Of a stretch of DNA of 64,000 nucleotides, positions 38,481-48,950 are shown in pieces (positions within the stretch are counted from its first letter, which is position 1; every line of letters begins with the position of its first letter). Position numbers and translations under genes: made by a program. This DNA comes from Buddleja alternifolia (Eukaryota; Streptophyta; Magnoliopsida; Lamiales; Scrophulariaceae): assembly GCA_019426215.1 (NCBI GenBank), contig CM033394.1, positions 35,896,423-35,960,422 of the forward strand, given 5' to 3'. The notes below the pieces were generated by a model. It did no database searches and was not told where the DNA came from. It worked only from the letters and a program-made list of their open reading frames with translations.

Positions 38481-38990
38481 GAAAGAAAGAAAATGGGTTC
38501 CAGCACTTCACACGCATGATTACCTTCCCGACTTGACCCCAAACTTAACGCCGTTAACTTCGCCCTAAAATCCCCTTAGATTTCGCTCCCCCTTATCGAC
38601 CAGATCTGACAAGTGGGGCTCACCTGACAAACGGCTAGTTCTTCCTACGTGGCAGAATTCGTTGTCCACGTCATCCAGCCTAACTATTATTGGATCGCCG
38701 ATTAAATATCGGACGAATCGCCACGATCGCCTAACGCGTCAATGACATAAGGCTCCCTGCTAAAGTGCGCCTGGCCCACGCGTAACTCGTTGGCGAGGGC
38801 GTCCCCTACTTTTGCCCTTTTGTTCCATTAAATGCCCTTCACTAATCGGGCCACATTTAATGAAACCTGCCCGGGCAGATCCGTAATTGTGACAAATGCT
38901 AAGGATATTTTGGGTAATAGAGAGCACCACCCTTGGAAGGGGCGGTTGCATGGTCAATAAAACAGACAAAAAGGTGCCGCATCCAACATC
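38480..38990. promoter_or_regulatory. GC-richer island with ACGT-core motifs, no gene attached
   Basis: About 500 bp with far higher GC and CG content than its surroundings. Contains ACGTGGC (38647-38653, ABRE-like), CCACGTCA (38666-38673), CCCACGCGTAAC, CAAACGGC and GTGGGGCTCACCTGACA. It looks like a plant promoter region, but no coding sequence starts within several kb on either side. Function is speculative. Confidence 0.3.
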
Positions 38991-40011
38991 TTTTTGTCTC
39001 TCTTTTTTCTATTTAAAAATTGCTGATTATTTATTTTTTAATAAAAGGAAAAAAAATACTACTCATATTTAAATAACTCTTATTTCTTTGTACTCTCATT
39101 AATGTGCGATTACTGGCAATATTAAGTCGAGAAGGATTACTCTCTTTTTAACCCTATACTTTTCAGTATTCGGTTGGGTCTAGTTTCTTTTAATTTCAAT
39201 ATTTACCGTGTTGAGTGATCGACAAATTTGTTGACTATATATTGGCTTAGGGGGTGGACCCTCTAGATTTTCTTGTTCCGTTGTTTGATGTTGATTTAAC
39301 ATCTTTTTAATTTATAATATTACTGTTGTCGTTAGAAAAATCTACGATTACTAGATACAAAGTGAACTCTCAAATATTAGTATTTATGAACTCAAAAGGA
39401 GAAATGCAATCAATTTTTTCTCCTCCTCTATAAATTTCTCCAAGATAAAAAGGACATTAAATATTTGATAGAGACAATAATGATATTAAAATTGTTAATT
39501 ATTACAAAGAATTTGTATCATGCATTGAGGGAGAGCAATTAAATAGTTATAAAATTAAACGATTTAGTTGTGGTATAAGTATTGGTGCAGCTTTATAATA
39601 AACGAAAGTAAAATGGAAAAGGAAAAGTTCTTTTTGGTCCAAAAATGGTCGTCTATGATTGTTTCCAGGCCTGATGATTCTAAAACTTTTTACTATATAA
39701 TTAATTAATTTTCCCTATTAAAAAACCCTTTATTTTATTTGAAGGTACTTTGCGTTTTATGGTAATAACGTAGGTACTTTATCCCTTCTTCAAGACATTG
39801 AGATTTGAATTAGATGCTTCATCTTTTTTATGTAAAAAATTACTTTTAGGGAAAATAAAGTCAAATAATCAATGTTAAAGTAGAGATTAAAGAGGATTGT
39901 GGATTAGTGTTTTACACATCACCTTCTTTCTATTTTTTTAATCATGAAATATTATCCTCTAATCTTTTAAAAAAAATACAAATGGAGAGTAACTTTTAAT
40001 CTAAACTATCT
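38991..40011. other. Intergenic, AT-rich
   Basis: No gene or clear repeat recognised. Confidence 0.55.
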
Positions 40012-40019
40012 ATTAATAT

Positions 40020-40661
40020 TAGGGATGGTAATAGGGCGGGTATGAAGCGGGTTTAGCAAAATTCGCTACCTGTCCCATTTAACTTTATTGATACTCACAA
40101 CCCACCCCGCCCCACCAAGTACTCTGCGAGTTTGGGTTTTACCCGTTAACCCCGGATGAGCCATGAAAATTTATTAATTAATCAAACTTGCAATCGTCCA
40201 ACCCGATTTTGAATTAAAAATAACATCCATGGTCATGTATTTCAATTCTACTACATCAAATTAAAAATAATTCATAAAATAATATATTCCAAATTCTTCA
40301 TCAACTCAACTATAAAATAAAATGAATTAGATCGCCCTCACCAATCAATTTTGTCTCTTCATGAGACTTTTCAATTGCACATCTTCACTAATTTAGTTAA
40401 CAAATAAAATTAAAAAAAAAAAAAAAGTTAAGTTATGCTGAATAAATTAAATAAAAATAAAAAATCTATTTATTAGAATAATATTATCGGGGCAGGTTAT
40501 GGGGCGGGTTGCACTATACCCACCACCCGCCTCATACCCTATAGGGTCACAAATTTAATATTCATAATACGTCCCATAACCCATTTGGTGTACCCAAACC
40601 CTTCCCATAGGGGTGAGTTCGGGACGAATACCTATCTAACCAGGCCCCATGGCCATCTCTA
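40020..40661. mobile_element. Non-autonomous hAT element, 642 bp
   Basis: Short TIRs TAGGGATGG and CCATCTCTA, target duplication ATTAATAT (40012-40019) and ATTAATCT (40662-40669), 7 of 8. Subterminal GGGCGGGTATG / CCCGCC-rich blocks at both ends are typical of this plant hAT MITE class. No transposase. Confidence 0.75.
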
Positions 40662-40672
40662 ATTAATCTACA

Positions 40673-41550
40673 GAGCAAAATATACTTTGTAACCTGAACT
40701 ATTCATTTTGTCTCATTTAGGTCCTTGAATTATCAAATGTACAAAAATGATCCCTAAACTATCGAACGTAACAAAATAGTCCCTCGATTTGATGGATATG
40801 TTTAGCTTGCCGTAACATATTGCTGATGTGGCATTGATTTTTGTCTATTGCAATGCGATCGTTCAAAAGGTTTGTCAATTTTACCCTTACTTGCTTTCAA
40901 TTAAATCGGTCTTTTGTAACTTTTATACTTTTGCTATTTTTTAACCATTTGGCTATCATTTTCTATGCACTTTTGTGCAAAAAATAATGCACAAGTGTTC
41001 TACTAATTTATTATGAGAAATTTGCTAAAACCTCCTTAATATAAATTTTATACCCAAAAAAATCTTTTACAATATTTTTACATCCAAAAAAACTCATTTC
41101 ACCAAATTTTCTTTCCAAAAAATCCAATATTTTGGTTAATAAATTTATGAATTTAATTGTCCTTAGTCCTCTAAAGCAATGAAGAATCAATTGTAGTTTT
41201 TCTAAAAAATTATTTATGTAGAAATTTTATATCGATAGTTGATACTAATTATGATATAAAATTTACATTTTTAAATTTTTAATCTTCTTAACAAATTTTA
41301 AAATATGATTTAAATAATTACCATATTAAAAATAAAATAAATTATTTAAAAATATTTAAAGTACTTCATATACAAAAATAACATTCGTATTTTACTATTT
41401 ATCAATCCAAAAAATTAGCCAAACACATCCTTAAGTCGATGAACTATTTTGTTACATTTGATAGTTTAGGACCATTTTGTTATATTTAATAGTTCAGGAA
41501 CCTAAATGAGACAAAGTGAATAGTTTAGGGGTACCAAGTGTATTTTGCTC
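40673..41550. mobile_element. MULE-type element with long TIRs, 878 bp
   Basis: Ends GAGCAAAATATACTT and AAGTGTATTTTGCTC. The complementarity continues for tens of bases (blocks such as TCATTTAGGTCCTTGA and AGGAACCTAAATGAG). 9-bp target duplication TAATCTACA (40664-40672) and TAATCTAAA (41551-41559), 8 of 9. Lies directly against the hAT element to its left. Interior non-coding. Confidence 0.75.
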
Positions 41551-41559
41551 TAATCTAAA

Positions 41560-42508
41560 TTATGGAAATGCCATATTCTCACAAATTTTAATATGATAAT
41601 GCCACTAATTCGCATCAAGAGAAAAATAAAAATCACCTTAATTAGATTCCACAACTTATTACTGAAAAAAAAATTGAATTTGACTAATTATATTATAAAG
41701 TTTAATTTAATTTTTATATAGTGGAACTATCAACTTATATTCCCATGGAAAAAAGATTAGAAGAGTTTTGCATCATTTCTTTTAATTTGTTCTATAGATT
41801 GGAAGACGATTTATTAACGAATCATTAAAATGAATATATATTAATAATAAAGATGAATTTCACGTGTTAGACGAAAAGACATGCTTGATGACAATAATTA
41901 TGTGTATATATATACAGGTGGGATTAGTCAACAGTCTCTTCAATGCGATTATGACTCCTAAAACGTATTTTTTCAGCTCCAATTTAATTATTTATTAATG
42001 ACAAGTGGTTAGTTTTTAATTTTCTTGAAATTATAAGAAAGTTATTATTTTAATCTCACTCTTTAAGAGAATACAAGACATTCTCAAAACATCTCTGCAA
42101 ATAGGTTCATTTCTTTCTGACTTCTAATGTATAAATAATAATAATAATTTTCCATAAATCACTGTGGAAGTTTATAAGTTCACCTAACATTAATTTCACT
42201 TGAACTTTTCCTCTGCCCTTTTTTTTGGGCTAATCAAAAGTATGAAACATTTGAAACAGACACTAAAATGAGTTATAGAAAAATCCCATTAATTATCTAT
42301 ATTTTTCATGGATGAAGACAACTAAAGTTATCCACATTGTAAATCATTTAGATCACAACCACAAAACCCTAATGAGTTTTAGTTTAAGTAATTATATTTC
42401 AAATAGAGAACAAACAAAAAAACCACCCCCACCCCACACAAAATAAAAGTTAAATAATAATAATAATATAGTTATTGTTATAAATTTATTAATAATAAAT
42501 ACCAACAC
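41560..42508. other. Intergenic, AT-rich
   Basis: No gene recognised. Confidence 0.55.
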
Positions 42509-42521
42509 AAAATAAATATAT

Positions 42522-42707
42522 GGTTTTAATTTTTTTTAATGAATATAAGTTTGAATAAGATCAACTTCGATCACCTACTAGAATCAGTGCATGTCTAAGG
42601 TTGCTTGCAGAATGCAGAGATATTTACAAAACACCCACCAATGCAGTCCTCGAGAATCGAACCCCCATCTTTCTGAGAAAATATTTCGTTCCTTACCAAA
42701 TCATGGT
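42522..42707 (-). mobile_element. tRNA-derived SINE, family A copy 2, 186 bp
   Basis: On minus: A-box-like TGATTTGGTAAGGAACG, then a strong B box GGGGGTTCGATTCTCGAGG, then TTTTGTAAATATCT, AGACATGCACTG, TAGGTGATCGAAG and an A-rich tail. Perfect 13-bp target duplication AAAATAAATATAT at 42509-42521 and 42708-42720. Same family as 24453-24655. Confidence 0.85.
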
Positions 42708-42744
42708 AAAATAAATATATATAGTATTATTATAAATATAATAA

Positions 42745-43517
42745 GGGAAAATCGCATTTTTAGTCCCGTAAGTTTGCCCCAGTACACTTTTGGTCCCATA
42801 AGTTACGGGATTCTCACTTTACGTCCCATATGTTTTACAAATTCTCACTTTTGGTCCCATCCGTCTATTTTTAACGGAAAATGGCACGTGAATGGCACGT
42901 GCACGGTTGCCAGCTGGTTTGGAGGGGGGAATTGTTCAATTTTCACTGTTTTGGGGCAAAATTTGAAATTTTGAAAAGCCGATTTGGGGCAAAATTTTGG
43001 AATTTGACAGCAGCCCATCTTCTTCTTCATTGCAGCGGTGAATTCCCGGTCATGGCAGCGGTGAATTTGCCTGAAAAACGCGCAGGAGAAGGTCATGTTT
43101 TGCTGTGAAAAAATGACGCCGAAAATGGTTGAAATCGAGCCCAAATTCACCGGAAAAACGCCGACATGGATCGATGAGTGCAACGCCATTAACGCCGGCT
43201 GAATTTCTGCTCGAAGCCGTCCTTAAATCGCCTGAGAAGACGATTTAAAATTTTCAAATTTTGCCCCAAATTGACTTTTCAAAATTTCAGATTTGCCCCC
43301 AAACAGTGAAAAGTGAACAATTTCCCCCACAAACCAGCTGGCTAACGGCGCACGAGCGCCTCACGTGTGATTTCCCGTTGAAGATAGACGGAATCAGGGG
43401 TTTGGGACCAAAAGTGAGAATTTGTAGAAGTTATGGGACGTAAAGTGAGAATCCCGTAACTTATGGGACCAAAAGTGAAATGGGGCAAAGTTATGGGACT
43501 AAAAATGCGATTTTCCC
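42745..43517. mobile_element. MULE-type element upstream of XTH, 773 bp
   Basis: Inverted repeats of roughly 200-250 bp at each end, starting GGGAAAATCGCATTTTTAGT and ending ACTAAAAATGCGATTTTCCC. Perfect 9-bp target duplication ATATAATAA (42736-42744, 43518-43526). The 9-bp duplication and long TIRs mark a Mutator-like element. The interior is GC-richer (about 43010-43210) with no proven coding capacity. The inverted-repeat arms carry three CACGTG G-boxes (42885, 42896 and 43362). It ends about 250 bp before the XTH TATA box. Confidence 0.9.
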
Positions 43518-43763
43518 ATATAATAAATACTGGAAAAAAAATTGTAAGTATATGTTAGTAACAGAACAGCTCATTCAACACAGTCTCACCACCCAATAAA
43601 TCACACAACACTCCCCTGTCTTCCTTCTCATTTCATTGCATCTCTCTCTCTCTCTCTCACACATATTGCTGTAGAGACTGAGACCTCTCTCTCTCACTCA
43701 CTCACACACACTCTTTTGGCTTCTATAATACGTCTCTCATCGTCTACACAACACAACAATCTG

Positions 43764-43855
43764 TATAAAAGATACTGCTCCTTATAAATTTTGATTCACA
43801 ATAATCAATACAATAAAACAAAGACTCCATTTTTATTATTAATCTCAAAGAAATC
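43764..43855 (+). promoter_or_regulatory. XTH core promoter and 5' leader
   Basis: TATAAAA at 43764-43770 lies 92 bp before the XTH ATG, so transcription probably starts near 43795 and leaves an A/T-rich leader of about 60 nt. Upstream, 43641-43715 is a CT/CA-rich pyrimidine tract including (TC)9 at 43641-43658, like the Y-patch or GAGA-type elements common in plant promoters. A CAAT-type motif is not obvious. The TSS is inferred. Confidence 0.65.
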
Positions 43856-46481
43856 ATGAATATTCTCACATTTGTTATTTGTTCTGCACTTCTAGTGTTA
43901 TCTGTTAATGGGTTCTCAAGAAATCTCCCAATACTATCATTTGATGAAGGGTACTCACACCTCTTTGGGGATGATAATCTTATGGTCCTTAAAGATGGAA
44001 AATCAGCTCACATCTCTTTAGATGAAAGAACAGGTTAAAAATTGATTTTTTTTAAAAAAGTTTATTTTTTTCATTTCATTTCAATTTTTGGGTTAATTTT
44101 GTATATGGAGCGATGATTGAATCCCAGAATTTTATTATGGGGTTTTTTTTTTTGTAAAGATTGGATTTTTAATGGATTTATATTATATTTATTGAGTGCA
44201 GGTTCTGGATTTGTGTCACAAGACCTTTACCTTCATGGGTATTTTAGTGCTTCTATTAAGCTGCCTTCAGATTACACTGCTGGTGTTGTTGTTGCCTTCT
44301 ATGTAAGTGAAATAATTGCTCAGTTGATAATAATTCTTTATTTTTCTTAATTTTATTAATTTAGTTATGTTGATTTAGTCAAAAGCCAATCTTGATATGT
44401 TTTAACTTTTAATATTTTAGAATAAATACGCCTGTCTTCTTGTGGTATTTGTCTTACCATTTCCTAATGGATTTCAAATAAATCTGTGATGTTCATAATT
44501 TTCAACTAGATAATGTTGCATGATAAGATATGGATAAAGGGCTCTCCAATTCCTTCACCCCAAATTTACCCACTAATTCATCTTTTTTTTTTTTTAAGAA
44601 TTACTATGGTGGGAATGGAAGGGTGGGGATCGAATACTGGACCTTACACTTAACAGTGTGAGGTCGATGCCGTTTAAGTAAATGGTTATTGGCAATTTAC
44701 CCAGTAATTCAATAACAATAATAGATACAAAACCACCAGTCATTGAACAACATTTCTTCATATAATAATATTCTGATATGCATCTTTATGTGGATTTCAT
44801 CTGTAAATTCTTGATCAAATTGGATTATAATGAGGTGGGTTTATTCGTTTGTTCATAATGATGACAACAGATGTCAAATGGTGACATATATGAGAAGAAC
44901 CATGACGAAATAGATTTTGAGTTCTTGGGGAACATAAGGGGAAAGGATTGGAGAATTCAGACAAACATTTATGGGAATGGAAGCACAAGCATTGGCAGAG
45001 AAGAAAGATATGGCCTTTGGTTTGATCCCTCTGAGGATTTCCACCAATACACCATCCTCTGGACTCAAAATTTGATTATGTAAGTAATTCTATAATATAT
45101 ATATATATATATATCAATTTTATATACCCTTTTTAGCAATTTGCATGCTCAGCTCTGAAAAAACATCTTTTGATTTGTTTCCATTGGATTTTCCTTGTTT
45201 TTACTGTTTGTGGATTCCCATATGTAATATTTTTGTGTGGTAGCGGTGAAAAAGTAAAAAAGTATATGATTTCCTTTTCTGGGATATACATATGTAATGT
45301 TTTGGTATCCTATGCTGCTTTTTAGTCTCATCCCCATCACTCTTGAATGCTTACTGTTTGCCTTACTTCTTGCCTTGGATTAAGTAATGTGTTGTATCCT
45401 TGAACAGAAACAATGAGATTTATGTGTTTAGGCATTTATTTCTGCTAAGTTTCTTCCTTTACTGTTATCATTATAATTTATTTGATATTTGAAGCTAATC
45501 CTAAATGAATTATCTAATACTAGCTGAATTCTTTTTATGAAAATTTTCAACTTAAAAACTCGGATAATGAATCAAATGTGCTTGTGGATTCTTTTGTCCT
45601 ATGATACTTCTAAAAATTATCCCGTGCAGTATTGTATTCGTATCATACTTGTATCTTCTATGAATACTCCCGGATACCGTCTCCGTGACATTTTGAAGTG
45701 TCCAAAAACTAAAAAAAAAAATGAGAAAATTTCGTGTAGCATATTCCAGTACAAATTTAAAGTATTCGACACATCTTGAATACCTGGCAGAGAAGTTTCA
45801 TTTAAGAATATTTTGTTTTTTCCAAATTGTATCTATTATAAAACTTTTTCTTTGCTTTATACTTCACCTTTTTTCTAAGAAAACAAGATTTGCCCACAGA
45901 TTTGCATTTTTGGTGATTATTCTTTGATCCAGGAATTGTTTATGTTTTGTTTGTTATTGATGTGTCTTTGCTTTTATTGCAGCTTTTATGTTGATAATGT
46001 TCCCATTAGAGAAATCAAAAGGACAGAGGCAATGGGTGGGGACTTCCCCTCTAAGCCAATGTCTTTGTATGCTACAATATGGGATGGCTCTGATTGGGCC
46101 ACAAATGGAGGCAAATATAGAGTCAGTTACAAATATGCCCCTTACATTGCTGAATTTTCTGACTTCATCCTCCATGGCTGTGCCGTTGATCCCATCGAAC
46201 AGTCCAAATGTGACGATGCACCAAAATACTCATCTATGCCCTCTCTTATCACACACGAGCAAAGAACGAAAATGATGAGCTTTAGGAAAAATTACATGCA
46301 ATACTCGTATTGCTATGACCGTTCTCGGTACACAGTCCCTCCCACGGAGTGTGTGATCGATTCCAAGGAGGCCGAACGACTCCGAGGCTTCGACCCCGTG
46401 ACATTTGGTGGGGCCCGTCGCCACCGTGGCAAAAGACACCATCGTGGTAGGTCAAGCCGGGCAGAGGCTTCTTCCATTTGA
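43856..46481 (+). CDS. XTH28: Xyloglucan endotransglucosylase/hydrolase, XTH27/28 type
   Basis: Secreted GH16 enzyme that cuts and religates (or hydrolyses) xyloglucan in the primary cell wall. Exons are 43856-44033, 44202-44302, 44871-45079 and 45983-46481, all with GT..AG borders and consistent phase, giving 328 aa; the Arabidopsis XTH27/28 proteins are about the same length. Residues 1-19 form a hydrophobic signal peptide. The GH16 active-site motif HDEIDFEFLG is at 104-113 with nucleophile E106 and acid/base E110. An N-glycosylation sequon N129-G-S lies further from the active site than in most XTHs, which is characteristic of group III-B. The XET_C domain shows the CAVDPIEQSKCDD and YCYDRSRYTVPPTEC cysteine segments, and the protein ends in an Arg/His-rich basic tail typical of XTH27/28. 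The start is the first ATG after a TATA box at 43764, and no stop or frameshift is seen. The exact paralogue (27 or 28) is inferred from recalled family features, not from a tree. Confidence 0.95.
44581..44693 (-). mobile_element. SINE in XTH intron 2, 113 bp
   Basis: Minus strand: A-box-like ACTTAAACGGCATCG, B box AGTATTCGATCCCC, A-rich tail (T-run at 44582). Target duplication AATTTACCCACTAATTCA (44563-44580) and AATTTACCCAGTAATTCA (44694-44711), 17 of 18. Lies between, and does not disturb, the XTH exon 2 donor and exon 3 acceptor. Confidence 0.8.
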
Positions 46482-46810
46482 TGAGGTTGTAATTTCTCTA
46501 TATTCATAAGGGCATTATCGTCTTTTCGTCACATTCTTACCGTTTGGAGTTGGTGTTGGGTCATTTTGGATGTGAATAGAGGAAAGAAGAGACCATGGAG
46601 ATATATGTGGGAGATTGTATGATTTATATATGGGCCATTGGTCAATAAGATGGGGTATGTATGTATATATATCATACCTTTAGGTGCCCATCTTGATTCT
46701 CATTGGTTTATTATTATATATATAATGTCTTTTGGCTTCATTAATTTAATTTGGAGATTTTATTTGTGTACTTTGATATTATGACAGACCCTTTTGTTCA
46801 ATAAATGGAA
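46482..46810 (+). other. XTH 3' untranslated region with polyadenylation signal
   Basis: AT-rich DNA follows the TGA stop. A canonical AATAAA at 46800-46805 is the best candidate poly(A) signal, giving a 3' UTR of about 330-350 nt. Earlier AT-rich near-upstream elements could also be used. Confidence 0.4.
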
Positions 46811-47340
46811 AGCTGCATATGGAGTTATTATTATAATTGGGGTCGTTGAGGATAGGATTCCATTTCAATTATTTGAATTTGCATGTTAACAAGTAAGTAT
46901 GTTTGTATTATAAGGATGTTTTGTTTTTCTATAATGTCCAAAATTTAAGGGATTTTGGTCTGTGAAGTCATTAATGTCAGACTCGTCTGTCCCTGGTAGA
47001 TTTCAATTTAAATGGGCCCTTGGAATCCAGAACGGTGACAACAAATGAGTTTAAAGAAACATTATTTGAGAGCAATGTAGCATTAATTATAAAGTTTAGA
47101 AGAGTAGAGACAATAATAATAGTTAAAACAAACGTCATTACTACGCGTAGATAACACTTTTTCTTCTTTTCTATGTTTCAAAGAAAATCCTTGATGGTGG
47201 GTTAAGTATATAAGGTTTTGTTTTTGCATTTATGTCCTTTGTGGTTTTGTTCTTTATTCTTAATTCGTTAGGTCCCATTCATCAAAGTGGGTACCTGATC
47301 AGTAGATCAGGTATCATGATGGGAAGATCTGCTTATTTTT
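46811..47340. other. Intergenic between XTH and a MITE
   Basis: No gene recognised. Confidence 0.6.
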
Positions 47341-47689
47341 TGGGTAAAATGTATAAAATCACCCGTTATATTAAAAATATAAAAATAAAAATAAAAAACA
47401 TATTGTGTTAACAAAAACACCTACTGTGTTATTAAAAAGTCAGCAAAATCCTCATTCCTTTAGTATGCTATTATGGTGAAATAATACTACCTAACTTTTG
47501 TATTAGTATAGAGAGGGTATAAATGTCAAATTAGCACGTGGAAATCATGAAAAACGCGTTCATCTTTTAATGAAATGGATATTTCATGCAGACTTTTTAA
47601 TAACAGAAGGGTTGTTTAGCCTATTTCTTTAATACGAGGATTTTTTTTCATTTTCGATACAACATAGAGGGGTTTATGCATTTTACCCA
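47341..47689. mobile_element. Probable MULE-type MITE, 349 bp
   Basis: Inverted ends TGGGTAAAATGTATAAA and TTTATGCATTTTACCCA; inner parts also partly complementary. No clean target duplication, so ends or class could be wrong. Confidence 0.5.
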
Positions 47690-48950
47690 TGTTTTTAAAT
47701 CTAGACATTTTCAATACAAAGTTAATAGTATGCATACATACTTTTATATTTTTCGATCTCCAACAAGCACTCTTAGCAAAAAAAAGAATCTCGAACAAGC
47801 TCACTTACTCTGGCTCGTCGAGCTCGAGTTCACAATTTGATCAGACTTGACTCGTACGGGAATTGGCTCATTTGCTTGCACCCCTACTTAAGAGTGTCAC
47901 GTTTAATATTGCAGTTTCATTTTATCTTCAAGTTGATCCGTAAACTTGTCATACTTTCCTCCTTCAGTATATTTGTATTTCTTAGGGGCTTTCATCAAGT
48001 TTTCTGCGGGAAACGCCGTAGCATCAATTAGAGAAGCCCTCAGAGAAAATAATGTGAGATTACAAAAGACTTATTGAAAACGTGTGGAGACGAAAATCGT
48101 GGCCTTGGCTTAGTTTTCTAGCTAGCTTTCAATGTACACTACTATTTAATGATGTTGGAACTATATGAAGAAGATGATAATAGACTTGTGCTTTCATATT
48201 AGAGAAAATCATGGGTAAGGGTTCATGCTGTATGCAGATTTAATTTACATATTAGTTAGACAAGTAAATAGACATTGATCTAACATTGGGAGAACACTGG
48301 TGAAAATCAGTGAAAATTTTGTTTAATTGGCTTATTCTTCCGCATATGCAGTAAAGTTGCATTTCTAGTCTAGTAAGGAGTTGAGCATATTTTTGTGAAA
48401 TTTACTGGCTCTACGCGTTTAATCTCACAATTCAAAAAGTAATGCTCATTTGAGTTAGTCAATCGCCCCCAACAAATTACAGTATAAGTTCTATTCCAGG
48501 AGTCCTTCCTCTACTTTTGAGTTAGTCAAGGCAGCCATAAGATGGTCAAAAAAATAAACACTCATAACTTGGGGTTTTGAAGCCGAGCCTTTCCAAAGCG
48601 ATTTAATCGATGACTTTAATATCCCTTCCGAAAATATTTGACAAATAACAAAAACAAACAAATACATAAGAAAAACAAACAGTTAGGGATGGTCTAATTG
48701 TCAAAACTTGCCAAGGCACCTAGTTCATGAATGTCAAGCTTCTAAGAAAATAGTACCACTCTATCCAAATAGGATCTCTAAATGTGGTAATAAATTGAAC
48801 ACTGGTGCATGGTTCCTCAAGCAGAGAAGGAAAATTCGATCATACTTAGAAGAACCTTCCGGAAATTAGTCCAATAACTTTTCAAACTAACCTTCCTCCT
48901 AGGACACAAAGATGCTGATATATAAATGATTTTGAGTTCTGCTCTACTCT
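47690..48950. other. Intergenic; ASB 3' flank
   Basis: No gene recognised. Must contain the ASB 3' UTR and poly(A) site on minus, but no canonical AATAAA is clear close to the stop codon. Confidence 0.5.

Noticed and set aside
42845..43189. 114-codon frame inside the MULE as a captured gene (Pack-MULE)
   Set aside because: Built mainly from the inverted-repeat arm; no family match and no exon-like structure.
45537..45927. Open frames in XTH intron 3
   Set aside because: They lie between the well-defined exon 3 donor (45080) and exon 4 acceptor (45982) and match nothing.
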